Shown: positions 34,889 through 44,982 of the stretch, piece by piece
Layout: every line of letters begins with the position of its first letter
How positions within the stretch are numbered: position 1 is the first letter of the stretch
Assembly (NCBI RefSeq): GCF_000328765.2
Contig: NC_019954.2
Location: 438,501 to 502,500 of the forward strand
Reading direction: 5' to 3'
DNA length: 64,000 bases
Origin: Tepidanaerobacter acetatoxydans Re1
Lineage (GTDB): Bacteria > Bacillota > Thermosediminibacteria > Thermosediminibacterales > Tepidanaerobacteraceae
Position numbers and translations under genes: made by a program
Notes under the pieces: generated by a model
What the model was told of the DNA's origin: nothing
Databases searched by the model: none
What the model saw: the letters and a program-made list of their open reading frames with translations, nothing else

Positions 34889-36079
34889 ATGAGTTCAAAT
34901 GAGCATAAATTTGCTACAAAAGCCGTTCATGCAGGTCAACATGGAGATCCTGTAACAGGCGCAGTAGTTTCACCCATGTTTATGACAAGCACATATGAGT
35001 ATACACCTGAGAAAATGGCACGCTATCTGGCGGGCGATAAAAAGGGCATCTTCACATATGGGCGTTCAAGGAACCCGACCCAAAATGAACTGCAGAATAA
35101 GATCTGTGCACTATCAGGTGGAGAGGCAGCGCTGGTTACTGCCTCTGGAATGTCGGCAATTTCACTGGCACTGCTTAGCTGTGTTCACTCCGGTGATCAT
35201 GTAATCAGCTGCAGTACGGTTTATAGTGGCACTTACAACTTGTTCACCAAAATATTTGAAGAGCTAAATATTGAGGTAACATTCCTTGAGGAAATGACAG
35301 AGGAAGCATTAGAGAAAGCTCTAAAGCCAAATACAAAAGTACTGTATGCAGAAAGTGTATATAACCCAACCCTAGTTGTATCTGATTTGAAGTTTATTGC
35401 AGAATGGGCAAAATCCAAAGGCGTTATTTCAATGATCGATAACACCTTTATGTCACCATATTTACTTAGACCGCTGGAGTATGGAATTGATGTTGTGGTA
35501 CACAGTACAACTAAATACTTGAACGGACATGGAGATTTAATCGGTGGTGTCATTATCAGTAACAAGGATTTTATTGAGAACATTAGAAGCTCTATCTATC
35601 AGGAGTTGGGGCCCACTCCCAGTCCATTTAGCTGTTGGCTGATGCTCAGAGGCATGAAAACCCTTCATATTAGGATGAGAGAGCATTGTAGTAATGCCAT
35701 GACGATTGCCAAGTGGCTTGAGAAACAGGATAAGATTGAGAAAGTCATATATCCCGGGCTGGAGAGCCACCCACAGCACGAACTGGCAAAAAAGCAGTTC
35801 GGAGCTAAAGGATACGGTGGGATGGTATCTTTTGTGGTCAAAGGCGGAATGGAAGGAGCTACACGTTTCATCAGTAATATTAAACTTGCAAAGTATTGTG
35901 TGAGCTTAGGAGATTTGGATACCATGATTCAACAGCCTGCCACCATGACCCATGGAAAGATATCGCCGACAGAAAGAGAACGCATGGGAATTCCCGATGG
36001 AATGATAAGACTTTCGGTGGGAATTGAAGATTCCGAAGATATCATTCATGATTTAGAACAAGCCCTGGAGAGTGTATAA
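34889..36079 (+). CDS. Cys/Met metabolism PLP-dependent enzyme (cystathionine gamma-synthase/lyase family)
   Basis: This 396-residue trans-sulfuration enzyme has TYGRSRNPTQNELQ near residue 55, ALVTASGMSAIS near 83, IDNTFMSPYLLRPL and the PLP lysine in HSTTKYLNGHGD near 210. In bona fide methionine gamma-lyase a cysteine follows the active-site tyrosine (YGCT); here the same place reads YSGT, so classic methionine gamma-lyase is less likely. Probable reactions are beta- or gamma-elimination at a sulfur or oxygen substituted amino acid, or cystathionine lyase/synthase activity. Sitting inside a sugar-type operon, it suggests a substrate with an amino acid moiety. Confidence 0.87.
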   Translation: MSSNEHKFATKAVHAGQHGDPVTGAVVSPMFMTSTYEYTPEKMARYLAGDKKGIFTYGRSRNPTQNELQNKICALSGGEAALVTASGMSAISLALLSCVHSGDHVISCSTVYSGTYNLFTKIFEELNIEVTFLEEMTEEALEKALKPNTKVLYAESVYNPTLVVSDLKFIAEWAKSKGVISMIDNTFMSPYLLRPLEYGIDVVVHSTTKYLNGHGDLIGGVIISNKDFIENIRSSIYQELGPTPSPFSCWLMLRGMKTLHIRMREHCSNAMTIAKWLEKQDKIEKVIYPGLESHPQHELAKKQFGAKGYGGMVSFVVKGGMEGATRFISNIKLAKYCVSLGDLDTMIQQPATMTHGKISPTERERMGIPDGMIRLSVGIEDSEDIIHDLEQALESV

Positions 36080-36083
36080 TCTC

Positions 36084-37559
36084 ATGAAAAAAGTGTTTTT
36101 GGTGATAGATTCCGGCACTACGAAGATTAAAGCTGCTTTAATTGCATCTAACGGTATGCAGGTCGATATGGTCAGTGAGTATATCACCACACACTCCCCG
36201 TTAACAGGTGCCAGCGAAATGGATATGAATGAGGTGTGGCAAACAGTTTGTAAAGCTGTTGGCCGTTTGCATCAAAACAATCAATCTGTCTGGAACAACA
36301 TAGTTGGAGTTGGGGTAACCGCTCAGGGCGATGGTGCATGGTTGGTTGATAAAGATGGAAATCCGGTTTGTAATGCCATTTTGTGGAATGATACCAGAGC
36401 GAAAGCCATGGTGGATTTGGACTATGATGCCATTAATAAAATGTGTTCCGGATACTGCACCACTCCACTTTTTGCTGGCGCGGCCCCGATAATTCTTAAA
36501 TGGATGAAAGCAAATCATCCTGATAAATATAAAAAAATACACATGGTGCTGCACTGTAAGGACTGGATTAATTTTAAGATGACCGGACAGTTGTCAACTG
36601 ATTGGACTGATGCATCTACATCGCTGACTGATATCTTTACTAATAAATATGTATACGAAATACTTGATGCACTGGATATAGCAGAAACCAAAGGTAAGTT
36701 TCCGCCGATATTATCTCCTGCTGATGTTGTTGGCCGGATTACTCCTCAAGCGATGAAACAGCTTTATGTGAAAGCCGGTACGCCGGTAATAGCCGGTGTC
36801 TTGGACGTAATTGCTGTTGCAGTAGGCTGTAATGTAACGGAATCCGGTGAAAAAGGAAGCATATTAGGCACAACTTTATGCAACTATGTTGCTCTTGACC
36901 GGCAGGATGTCAAAAATGATTATTCTGTTGGGAGTATTCTCTGTCATATAAAAAAAGGGAAATATATTCGATTAATGGCTGCATTGAGTGGGGCATCAAC
37001 GTTGGATTGGGTGCGAAAAGAGATATTAAATAAGGAAAACTATGCGGATATTGAACTGAAGGTTGGCAAAATCCCCATAGGAAGCCAAGGCGTTTTTTAT
37101 CATCCTTATATTTTTGGAGAGAGAGCTCCATTTCGCAATGATTTTGCCTGCGGCGGGTTTTATGGAATAACCGCATCACATACAAAATATCATTTGGCAC
37201 GAGCAGCTTATGAAGGGCTTGCCCTCTCTATGTACGATTGCTACAATCATTTACCTCAGGGCAAGAATGGTATCAATGTGGCGGGAGGTGCTTCTCAAAG
37301 CGATATGCTTTGCCAAATTATAAGTGACTGCTTAGGGCAACCTGTCATTCGAAAAAACAGTAAGGAACTAGGTATTACAGGTATAGGGGAAATGATGAGA
37401 ACAGCATGGGGATTTAGCGAAATCACAAATATAAGTGACGAGGATAATATTTGCTTCAAGCCCAACTATGCAAATCACAAAAAATACAAGCAGTTATACA
37501 GAACATTCACCAATCTCCAGCAATATATTGCTCCATTTTGGGAAGAGAGAATGATATGA
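36084..37559 (+). CDS. FGGY-family carbohydrate kinase
   Basis: This 491-residue kinase has both FGGY signatures: DSGTTKIKAALI near residue 8 and the C-terminal GINVAGGASQSDMLCQIISD near 400. The catalytic-base segment AGVLDVIAVAVG near 235 is present, as are WNDTRA and HCKDWINFKMTG. The overall look is closer to L-xylulose/erythritol-type kinases than to glycerol kinase. Phosphorylation here would give the ligand for the SorC regulator and the substrate for the class II aldolase. An upstream in-frame GTG (36072) is rejected because GGAGAG fits ATG 36084. Confidence 0.88.
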   Translation: MKKVFLVIDSGTTKIKAALIASNGMQVDMVSEYITTHSPLTGASEMDMNEVWQTVCKAVGRLHQNNQSVWNNIVGVGVTAQGDGAWLVDKDGNPVCNAILWNDTRAKAMVDLDYDAINKMCSGYCTTPLFAGAAPIILKWMKANHPDKYKKIHMVLHCKDWINFKMTGQLSTDWTDASTSLTDIFTNKYVYEILDALDIAETKGKFPPILSPADVVGRITPQAMKQLYVKAGTPVIAGVLDVIAVAVGCNVTESGEKGSILGTTLCNYVALDRQDVKNDYSVGSILCHIKKGKYIRLMAALSGASTLDWVRKEILNKENYADIELKVGKIPIGSQGVFYHPYIFGERAPFRNDFACGGFYGITASHTKYHLARAAYEGLALSMYDCYNHLPQGKNGINVAGGASQSDMLCQIISDCLGQPVIRKNSKELGITGIGEMMRTAWGFSEITNISDEDNICFKPNYANHKKYKQLYRTFTNLQQYIAPFWEERMI

Positions 37560-37611
37560 AGTTCTATCGGAGTAGGAAATTCTGTACAGGAATAGGAGGA
37601 AAAATGGGAAG

Positions 37612-38565
37612 ATGGGAAAATACGTCATAAAAAGATTGCTGATTGCAATCCCGACTTTCTTTGGAATAACAGTTTTGGTGTATATTGTTTCATCTCTTGC
37701 ACCTGGCAGCCCTTTGGATCTATTACTGCAGGATCCATTCATAACGGCAGCGGAAATTGAAAGAAAAAGAATCGAGTATGGTCTTGATCAGCATGTAATT
37801 ATCCAATATATCAGATGGCTCGGGGAACTGCTCCAGGGAAATTTGGGATTCTCATATAGAACACATTTACCTGTATGGGGGATGATTGTAGAGCGCTTAG
37901 GACCAACACTGGTTCTCACGTTTTCTGCCACCATTTTTTCCGTGCTGGTTGCGGTGCCTCTTGGTATTATGGCCGCATATAAGCCCTATTCGCTTTGGGA
38001 TTATGCTTCATCAGGCCTATCTTTTATAGGTTCTGCTACACCTAACTTTTTTGCCGGTTTAATTTTGATTTACTTTTTTGCAGTTCGGTTAAACATACTG
38101 CCTATCGGCGGTATGTATGATACATCCGGTATACGAACTTTGCCAATGCTTGTAAAGCATCTTATTCTTCCTGCGGCAGTGTTGTCCATTCAGCAGGTGG
38201 GCAGACTGATACGTCAAACCCGGGGCAGTATGCTGGAGGTTTTATCAGAGGATTATATAAGAACAGCGCGAGCAACAGGTCTGAGAGAAAATTTAGTTTT
38301 GGTTAGGCATGCACTGAGAAATGCTCTGATTCCAATTGTAACCGAGCTAGGTTTGATGATCCCCTTTTTAATCGGAGGAGCAGTTGTTACTGAACAAATC
38401 TTTGGATGGCCGGGTTTAGGAAGTTTGATGGTGCTGTCCATAACACAGCGTGATTATCCTGTTATTATGGGAATAACCGTCTTTGTTGCAGTGGCTGTAT
38501 TAATAGGAAACATTGTAACAGATTTGATATACAGTGCAATCGATCCAAGAATACGAAACAGATAA
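37612..38565 (+). CDS. Dpp/Opp-type ABC transporter permease 1
   Basis: This 317-residue inner-membrane permease has six hydrophobic segments. The DppB-type start RLLIAIPTFFGITVLVYIVS and the cytoplasmic EAA-like loop SEDYIRTARATGLRENLVLVRHALRNAL, near residue 210, are clear. With the next permease, a binding lipoprotein and two ATPases it forms a complete peptide/opine/glycoside-class importer. A short out-of-frame ATG (37603) lies just upstream after GGAGG; 37612 gives the family-typical N-terminus. Confidence 0.88.
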   Translation: MGKYVIKRLLIAIPTFFGITVLVYIVSSLAPGSPLDLLLQDPFITAAEIERKRIEYGLDQHVIIQYIRWLGELLQGNLGFSYRTHLPVWGMIVERLGPTLVLTFSATIFSVLVAVPLGIMAAYKPYSLWDYASSGLSFIGSATPNFFAGLILIYFFAVRLNILPIGGMYDTSGIRTLPMLVKHLILPAAVLSIQQVGRLIRQTRGSMLEVLSEDYIRTARATGLRENLVLVRHALRNALIPIVTELGLMIPFLIGGAVVTEQIFGWPGLGSLMVLSITQRDYPVIMGITVFVAVAVLIGNIVTDLIYSAIDPRIRNR

Positions 38566-38580
38566 TACTGAGGTGAAAAA

Positions 38581-39447
38581 GTGAAAAAGCAGGGAAAATC
38601 CAGTTCATATTTAGGAGATGTATTCAGACGATTTAAGGCACATAAACTGGCAATGGTTGGTCTGTGTGTGATTATATTAGAAGTTTTATTAGTTTTTTTG
38701 CTACCTATGATTTTTGACATTGACCCATATACTTCAGATATAAATGCATTCGGTGCCGCTCCAAGTGCTGAACACATTTTGGGAACTGATGATATTGGAA
38801 GAGATATCTTTGCAAGGCTGATATATGGTGGACAGGTTTCGCTGTTTGTAGGTCTTGTATCCACTCTCATCAGTGTAGCAATTGGTGTACCCCTTGGTGT
38901 TATTGCTGGATATTATGGAGGTACTTTCGAAACAATTGTTATGAGATCTGCTGATGTATTTATGTCTTTTCCATCAATTATTCTAATATTGGTATTGGTT
39001 TCAGTGGTGGGACCGTCTATTTTTACGGTGACACTTGTCATAGGAATAATGGGATGGACACAATTTGCACGGTTGATTTACGGAAATGTATTATCAGTTA
39101 GAGAAAAGGATTATGTTGAATCAGCAAGAGCAATTGGTGAAAAAAACTTTCGTATCATTACAAAATATATATTACCTAACACTTTTGCTCCAGTACTAAT
39201 AGCACTTACATTTTCCACTGCAAATGCTATTATCATGGAATCCTCTTTAAGCTTTTTGGGCATGGGTGTTCAACCTCCTCAAGCATCCTGGGGAAATATT
39301 TTGTATGATGCACAATCCATTACAGTTCTTTCACAAAAGCCGTGGTTGTGGGTACCTCCTGGAATTGCATTGGTACTTACTGTTCTTAGCATAAACTTTT
39401 TTGGAGACGGTGTAAGGGATGCTCTTGATACAAAAATGAAAATTTAA
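38581..39447 (+). CDS. Dpp/Opp-type ABC transporter permease 2
   Basis: This 288-residue DppC-type permease has the family N-terminal cytoplasmic segment and first helix. It also has HILGTDDIGRDIFARLIYG near residue 66 and the EAA loop VREKDYVESARAIGEKNFRI near 175, ending in GDGVRDALDTKMKI. It starts 15 bases after the partner permease stop (GTG start, GAGGTG). It partners permease 1 in the same importer. Confidence 0.88.
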   Translation: MKKQGKSSSYLGDVFRRFKAHKLAMVGLCVIILEVLLVFLLPMIFDIDPYTSDINAFGAAPSAEHILGTDDIGRDIFARLIYGGQVSLFVGLVSTLISVAIGVPLGVIAGYYGGTFETIVMRSADVFMSFPSIILILVLVSVVGPSIFTVTLVIGIMGWTQFARLIYGNVLSVREKDYVESARAIGEKNFRIITKYILPNTFAPVLIALTFSTANAIIMESSLSFLGMGVQPPQASWGNILYDAQSITVLSQKPWLWVPPGIALVLTVLSINFFGDGVRDALDTKMKI

Positions 39448-39619
39448 CAGCATATTTGACTTATTATTAAACCTTCTCAAACTTGTTAGATTTAATGTAT
39501 ATATAAATGAGTTTGGCTAGTGCAATGAATTATTTGTTATGGAGGTGACCAGCAAAAAACACATAATCTATATCATAAAAATCAAACCAAGAAAAGCACA
39601 AAAAGAGGAGGCAAATCAA

Positions 39620-41254
39620 ATGTTTAAATCCACAAGAAAAACAGCAACCATGCTCGTGTCATTACTATTGGTGCTACTTATTGCACTCACGGGTTGTGGA
39701 GGATCAGGTGCAAATCCGGATTCTGAGGTAACATCGCAAAATGCTGACAAACAGGGCCCTAAAGTAGTAACCATGGCAATTGTTTCAAATTGGGATTCTC
39801 TTATTCCTCATGATACCACCAGCAGCTACAGTGATGTTATAATAAACCAGATCTTTGATAAGCTGGCTATTATCAGAAGTGATGGCACTTTTGCACCAAG
39901 GCTGGCAGATAGCTGGGAGATGAACGAGGATAGCACAGTATTTACATTTAAGCTGAATGAAAACGCTAAGTGGCACGATGGCAAACCGGTTACAGCAAAT
40001 GATGTGGTATTTACTGCACAGGTGATGTCCAATGCCGACGTACCTGCAGCACGCAGAAGTACAAGATACTTTACAGGTACAGATGACAGTGGTATAGAGA
40101 CTTCCGCCGGTTCAATAGGAGTGGAAGCTGTAGATGAGAAAACAGTTGCCTTTCATTTGAAATCACCTATGGACCCATCTTACTTCCTCGCAATTTTTAA
40201 TAGAGACTTTTATATAATTCCGGAACATGTTTTTGAAGGTGTTGAAATGGCAGACATCAACAAAAATGAGTTTTGGCAGAAACCAATAGTTGGTTCCGGA
40301 CCATGTAAATTCGATAATGTTATAACAGGTGAAAGAGTTGAATTAACTGCTAATGAAAACTATTATCTAGGGAAACCGGATTTTGACAGGTTGGTAATTA
40401 AAGTGGTTGGGGCACAAAACCTTCTATCAGGTTTGATAAGCGGAGACATTGACATTATCGCAGAGGGTTCAATCTCACTGCAGGACTGGGATATGGCACA
40501 AGCACAGGAAAATCTTGTTACAGTATCAATACCTTCATTGGGCTATCAGTACATGACATGCAACACCTCTAAGCCATACATGACACAAAAGATTAGACAG
40601 GCTATTGATTTGGCTATTAACAGAGATGTCATTATCAACCAACTTCTTAAAGGTGAGGGAGTTCCTGCTACAGGTCCCCTACCCGAAACCCATCTTTATT
40701 TCAATAAAGAATTGCTTCCTATCGAATATGATGTGGAAAAAGCAAAGCAAATGGTTGAAGAAGAAGGTTGGGACGAGTCTAGAGAACTACTGCTGATAGT
40801 TCCTCAGGGTAATCAGGTTAGAGAGAAATCTGCTCCCTTGATTCAACAGGATCTTCAGAAGATCGGTATAAAAACAAGAATTCAAATAACAGATTTCCCA
40901 ACATTGTTAACCATGCTTCGTGACGGCGATTACGATCTAGGTCTAATCGGTTCAGCCGGTTCATTAGACCCCGGTGAAAGTGTATTTAATGTAACAGTTG
41001 GACATATGAATAATTTCGCACATCTGACAGATCCTACCCTTGGAAACTTAGGGCAAAAAGGCTCGAGGGGAACATCATTTGAAGAACGCAAGCCGATTTA
41101 TGATGAATACCAGATGGTCCTAAATGAGCAGATGCCATTTGTATGGCTGTATTTTCCCAATAAGCTTCAAGCATACAATAAGAGATTAAGCAACGTGCCT
41201 GTTGAAGATTTTGCTTTTATGAACTGGTGCGTATGGGAATGGAAAGTTGACTAA
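39620..41254 (+). CDS. Dpp/Opp-type ABC transporter substrate-binding lipoprotein
   Basis: This 544-residue extracytoplasmic binding protein has a signal peptide ending in LTGCGG, whose Cys is the lipid attachment site. It has the SBP_bac_5 pattern: TFKLNENAKWHDGKPVTAND near residue 108, then GSGPCKFD and KIRQAIDLAINRD. The open frame starts earlier (39539), but AGAGGAGGC just before 39620 and the signal peptide fix the start. The family binds peptides, glycosides, opines and nickel complexes. A hairpin after the gene may set a higher level for the binding protein than for the ATPases. Confidence 0.88.
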   Translation: MFKSTRKTATMLVSLLLVLLIALTGCGGSGANPDSEVTSQNADKQGPKVVTMAIVSNWDSLIPHDTTSSYSDVIINQIFDKLAIIRSDGTFAPRLADSWEMNEDSTVFTFKLNENAKWHDGKPVTANDVVFTAQVMSNADVPAARRSTRYFTGTDDSGIETSAGSIGVEAVDEKTVAFHLKSPMDPSYFLAIFNRDFYIIPEHVFEGVEMADINKNEFWQKPIVGSGPCKFDNVITGERVELTANENYYLGKPDFDRLVIKVVGAQNLLSGLISGDIDIIAEGSISLQDWDMAQAQENLVTVSIPSLGYQYMTCNTSKPYMTQKIRQAIDLAINRDVIINQLLKGEGVPATGPLPETHLYFNKELLPIEYDVEKAKQMVEEEGWDESRELLLIVPQGNQVREKSAPLIQQDLQKIGIKTRIQITDFPTLLTMLRDGDYDLGLIGSAGSLDPGESVFNVTVGHMNNFAHLTDPTLGNLGQKGSRGTSFEERKPIYDEYQMVLNEQMPFVWLYFPNKLQAYNKRLSNVPVEDFAFMNWCVWEWKVD

Positions 41255-41302
41255 TTGCTCCGATAAAAAAGAATAATAATAATATAATTTAATGGTAGTA
41301 TA

Positions 41303-41345
41303 AAGGGGCTGTGAAAATAAGTATATACAATCTTCCAGCCCTTTT
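41303..41345 (+). terminator. Terminator or attenuator between the binding protein and ATPase genes
   Basis: Left arm AAAGGGGCTG can pair with CAGCCCTTTT (one G-T pair) across a loop of about 24 bases, with T residues at the end. It divides the cluster into two transcript levels or units. The remaining bases to 41531 show nothing else I can support. Confidence 0.5.
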
Positions 41346-41531
41346 ATCTAAACTATGGAGCAGTTTAAACTTGACCAAAAAAACAGATGTTCTTTTATTC
41401 GCGTCCAAATTGAATCCCTATTTTTGTTAGCAAGTGTATAAATCCTGATGCTACATTGAATCAAGATTAAAAAAGTTTTTAACCATTACTTGATATACAC
41501 AGACAATGTGCATCTGACTGGGGGTCGAAAG

Positions 41532-42497
41532 ATGGCAAATACATTACTGGAAGTTAATAACTTACAAGTACAATTTAGTACAATAGACAGCACAGTGACT
41601 GCAGTTGACGGAGTAAGTTTTTCTGTCAATAAAGGTGAGACACTTGGAGTTGTTGGAGAATCGGGATGTGGGAAAAGTGTTACATCTATGGCAATCCTTC
41701 GACTTTTAGGTAAGACCGGGAAAATCACACAAGGTGAAATCCTCTTTGAAGGTCAGGATATTCTTAAAAAATCTGAATCTGATATGTGCCAAATTCGCGG
41801 GAAAGAAATTGCAATGATTTTCCAGGACTCAATGACAGGGTTAAACCCTGTAATGACAATTGGGAAACAGTTAATAGGAACCATCACTGTGCATGAAAAG
41901 ATGAATAAAAAGACGGCGGAGAAAAAAGCAATTGACATGCTTAAAAAGGTGGGGATTCCTTCTCCAGAACAGAGAATGAATGAATACCCCCATCAATTGA
42001 GCGGAGGGATGAGGCAGAGAGTGATGATAGCCATGGCATTGTCATGCAACCCATCTTTGTTAATTGCAGATGAACCGACTACTGCTTTAGACGTGACAAT
42101 ACAAGCACAAATTATAGAATTAATGAAAGATCTTAAAAAAACATCAGAAGCTGCTATTATAATTATTACACATGATTTGGGTGTCGTAGCCGAGATGGCA
42201 GATCGTATCATGGTTATGTATTCTGGTCAGGTGGTAGAATACGCTGATGCCAGAAGTATCTTTATAAACCCGCTCCATCCTTATACAAGAGGGCTATTGT
42301 CATCAATTCCCCGTTTGGATAAAGATGTAGACGTTTTATATGCGATTAAGGGTTCTGTGCCTAGTCTTCAAAACGTGCCAAAAGGATGCCGTTTCTGTGA
42401 AAGATGTCAAGATGCAATGGAAATATGCAAGAATAAACCACCTGTTCTATGTACCGTCGGAGATTGCAGTGTCAGGTGTTGGAAATATACTAAATGA
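41532..42497 (+). CDS. Dpp/Opp-type ABC transporter ATPase 1 (DppD-like)
   Basis: This 321-residue ATPase has Walker A GESGCGKS near residue 39, signature LSGGMRQR near 157 and Walker B LLIADEPTTALD near 175. A C-terminal oligopeptide/nickel-transporter extension has cysteines in CRFCERC. The frame is open further upstream, but GGGGGTCGAAAG precedes ATG 41532 and the product then has family length. It pairs with ATPase 2 directly downstream. Confidence 0.9.
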   Translation: MANTLLEVNNLQVQFSTIDSTVTAVDGVSFSVNKGETLGVVGESGCGKSVTSMAILRLLGKTGKITQGEILFEGQDILKKSESDMCQIRGKEIAMIFQDSMTGLNPVMTIGKQLIGTITVHEKMNKKTAEKKAIDMLKKVGIPSPEQRMNEYPHQLSGGMRQRVMIAMALSCNPSLLIADEPTTALDVTIQAQIIELMKDLKKTSEAAIIIITHDLGVVAEMADRIMVMYSGQVVEYADARSIFINPLHPYTRGLLSSIPRLDKDVDVLYAIKGSVPSLQNVPKGCRFCERCQDAMEICKNKPPVLCTVGDCSVRCWKYTK

Positions 42498-42513
42498 ACA
42501 GGAGAAGACGGAA

Positions 42514-43479
42514 ATGAAAGGTATCTTAGAGGTAAAAAATTTAAAAAAACATTTCGTAACTCCAAAAAGTTTTTTCAATAAAGAGGAAAAAAGAGTCAGG
42601 GCTGTAGATGACATCAGTTTGTTCATTAGCAAGGGTGAGACACTGGGGTTGGTTGGAGAAAGCGGATGCGGAAAGTCCACTTTTGGCCGTGCTGTACTGA
42701 GGCTGACGGAACCTACATCCGGTTCGGTTCACTATAATGGTGTTGATATTTTAAAATTGAACAAAAATGATATGCGAAATATGCGTCAAAAGATGCAGAT
42801 AATCTTTCAAGATCCATATGCATCCCTCAATCCAAGAATGACAGTGTTAGAATTAATCAGAGCACCACTTGACGCTTTTAATATTGGAACGGAAAAAGAA
42901 AGAGAAGAAAAAGTTATTGATATACTGGAGCTTGTGGGATTGGACAAACAAAATCTACGCAAGTATCCACATGAATTTTCAGGTGGTCAGAGACAGCGTA
43001 TTGTAATAGCGAGGGCATTGATTTTAAATCCTGAGTTTATTGTATGTGATGAACCTGTTTCTGCCTTAGATGTATCCATTCAATCACAGGTACTGAACCT
43101 GATGCAACAGCTGAAGCAGGAGTTGAACTTGACCTTTTTATTTATCTCACATAATCTCAGTGTGGTAAAACACATAAGTGACCGAGTGGCAGTTATGTAT
43201 TTAGGTAAAATCGTGGAAATTGCAGAGAAAAAAAGTCTGTATATTGATCCTCTGCACCCGTATACCAAAGCACTCATGTCCTCTATTCCTATACCTGATA
43301 TCGATGCACCTGAGAGAAAAATTATTTTGACAGGTGAAGTGCCAAGTCCCTTGAATCCGCCAACAGGATGCAGATTTCATACTAGGTGTTCTCATTGTAT
43401 GGAAAAGTGCAAAGTACAAGAACCGGCCCTTGTTAACGTTTCAGACAAAACAATGGTTGCCTGTCATTTGTATGAATAG
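42514..43479 (+). CDS. Dpp/Opp-type ABC transporter ATPase 2 (DppF-like)
   Basis: This 321-residue ATPase has Walker A GESGCGKST near residue 50, signature FSGGQRQR near 156, Walker B FIVCDEPVSALD near 174 and the C-terminal Cys-rich extension (CRFHTRCSHCMEKC). The start codon 16 bases after the preceding stop, with AGGAGAAG, is preferred over upstream in-frame codons inside ATPase 1. It completes the importer. Confidence 0.9.
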   Translation: MKGILEVKNLKKHFVTPKSFFNKEEKRVRAVDDISLFISKGETLGLVGESGCGKSTFGRAVLRLTEPTSGSVHYNGVDILKLNKNDMRNMRQKMQIIFQDPYASLNPRMTVLELIRAPLDAFNIGTEKEREEKVIDILELVGLDKQNLRKYPHEFSGGQRQRIVIARALILNPEFIVCDEPVSALDVSIQSQVLNLMQQLKQELNLTFLFISHNLSVVKHISDRVAVMYLGKIVEIAEKKSLYIDPLHPYTKALMSSIPIPDIDAPERKIILTGEVPSPLNPPTGCRFHTRCSHCMEKCKVQEPALVNVSDKTMVACHLYE

Positions 43480-43497
43480 CCTTTGGAGGAATGGAAA

Positions 43498-44904
43498 ATG
43501 TTAAAAAATCAAATTGATATATGGATTGAAAACAACAAATCTCATTTGATAGAAGATATAATTTCACTTATTAACATTAAAAGTGTTAAAGAACCTTCCT
43601 ACGGGAAATATCCCTTTGGAACAGGTTGCGGGAAGGTCTTGGATAAAGCACTTGCCATGAGTGAGAAATATGGATTTTCAACAAAAAATCATCAGTATTA
43701 TTGCGGTACAGCGGTGCTTGAAGGAAAAACAGATAAAGAAATCGGTATTTTTACTCACTTAGATGTTGTTCCGGAGGGTAATGGTTGGGAATATAGTCCC
43801 TATGATGCAGTTGTAGAAAAAGGGTATATTATCGGACGGGGTTCGGGGGACAACAAAGGGCCTGCTATGGCTGCGCTCTATGCCGTCCGATGCTTACATG
43901 AATTGGGTATTGAGCTGAATCACTCCATCAGAATATTTTACGGATGTGACGAAGAGACCGGTATGAGTGATGTGAAATATTATTTAGACCACCACCAGGC
44001 ACCAAGTTTTTCTATTGTACCTGATTGTGCCTTTTCAGTTTGCAATGGGGAAAAAGGTATTCTTCAAATGGAACTAGCAGGCAAAATATCTGATTCTAAT
44101 TTGAAAAATTTCTATGGTGGAACCGTATCAAACATGGTTCCTGATACCGCCTGTGCTGTTTTGAGTTGTGATGACAAAGAACAAATTATAAATATGATAG
44201 CAGAGCAAAAAACTGAAGGTATTTTCGCTTCCTGTGAGGGCGAATGTCTAAAGATTACCGCAAAAGGAGTTTCAGGTCATGCGGCTTTCCCGGAAGGAAC
44301 GATTAATGCCATTCAAAAACTTGCTGCATTTCTCAATAAATACTCACTGGTGGAAGAAAATGACAGTAAGGTTCTTTATTTCATTGAGGATGCTTTTCAC
44401 GATGCTTATGGCGGCGGGTTAGAAATTGCCTACAGTGATGATATATCAGGTAAGTTGACACATGTCGGTTCTGTTGCCGAGATGGAAAATGGAGAACTGA
44501 CTATTAAAATAAATATTAGATATCCGATTACAACTGATCAAGAAAATATGATTCGTAAAATACATGAAGTTGGTAATCGTTATGGTGTATATGTAAAAAG
44601 CTCAGATAACAATCCACCATCATATGTATCAGCAGATAGTGAAGCAATTCAAGCAATGAATGACATATGCAATGACGTTCTAAATACCGACTATGAACCT
44701 TATGTAATGGGCGGAGGAACCTATGCACGAAAATTGCCTAGGGCAGTTGGATACGGCCCCGGAATTTTAAATGACCCAAGTCCTTTTGGGACTAAGCGAG
44801 GCAACGGTCATCAGCCGGATGAATGTGTTAAGATTAGAGATTTGACAAATGCGATTAAGATTTATGTACTGGCTCTGATACAATTAGATGAAATTTTACC
44901 ATGA
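43498..44904 (+). CDS. M20-family dipeptidase (PepV/Sapep-like)
   Basis: This 468-residue metallopeptidase has the two-zinc site of M20 enzymes: THLDVVP (His, Asp) near residue 84, SGDNKGP (Asp) near 117, DEETG (Glu pair) near 152, VPDCAF (Asp) and a C-terminal His in GNGHQPDE. The length fits the PepV/Sapep group of dipeptidases. With the Dpp-type importer it suggests that the imported compound is a dipeptide or peptide-like conjugate. GGAGG at 43485 supports ATG 43498. Confidence 0.87.
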   Translation: MLKNQIDIWIENNKSHLIEDIISLINIKSVKEPSYGKYPFGTGCGKVLDKALAMSEKYGFSTKNHQYYCGTAVLEGKTDKEIGIFTHLDVVPEGNGWEYSPYDAVVEKGYIIGRGSGDNKGPAMAALYAVRCLHELGIELNHSIRIFYGCDEETGMSDVKYYLDHHQAPSFSIVPDCAFSVCNGEKGILQMELAGKISDSNLKNFYGGTVSNMVPDTACAVLSCDDKEQIINMIAEQKTEGIFASCEGECLKITAKGVSGHAAFPEGTINAIQKLAAFLNKYSLVEENDSKVLYFIEDAFHDAYGGGLEIAYSDDISGKLTHVGSVAEMENGELTIKINIRYPITTDQENMIRKIHEVGNRYGVYVKSSDNNPPSYVSADSEAIQAMNDICNDVLNTDYEPYVMGGGTYARKLPRAVGYGPGILNDPSPFGTKRGNGHQPDECVKIRDLTNAIKIYVLALIQLDEILP

Positions 44905-44982
44905 TATATAAACAACTCTTTATTTTGATGTAATAAAATTTAAAGAGGCTGCTTAACCTGTTAAAAAACGGAGGGGTTAGAG

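Noticed and set aside
34889-36079. Calling the PLP enzyme methionine gamma-lyase
   Set aside because: The cysteine that typifies methionine gamma-lyases after the active-site tyrosine is absent (YSGT instead of YGCT), so only the broader family is claimed.
30054-37559. Reading the SorC regulator plus FGGY kinase as an AI-2 (Lsr) system
   Set aside because: There is no LsrB-type binding protein, LsrACD importer, LsrF or LsrG. The importer is of the Dpp class and the enzymes differ.
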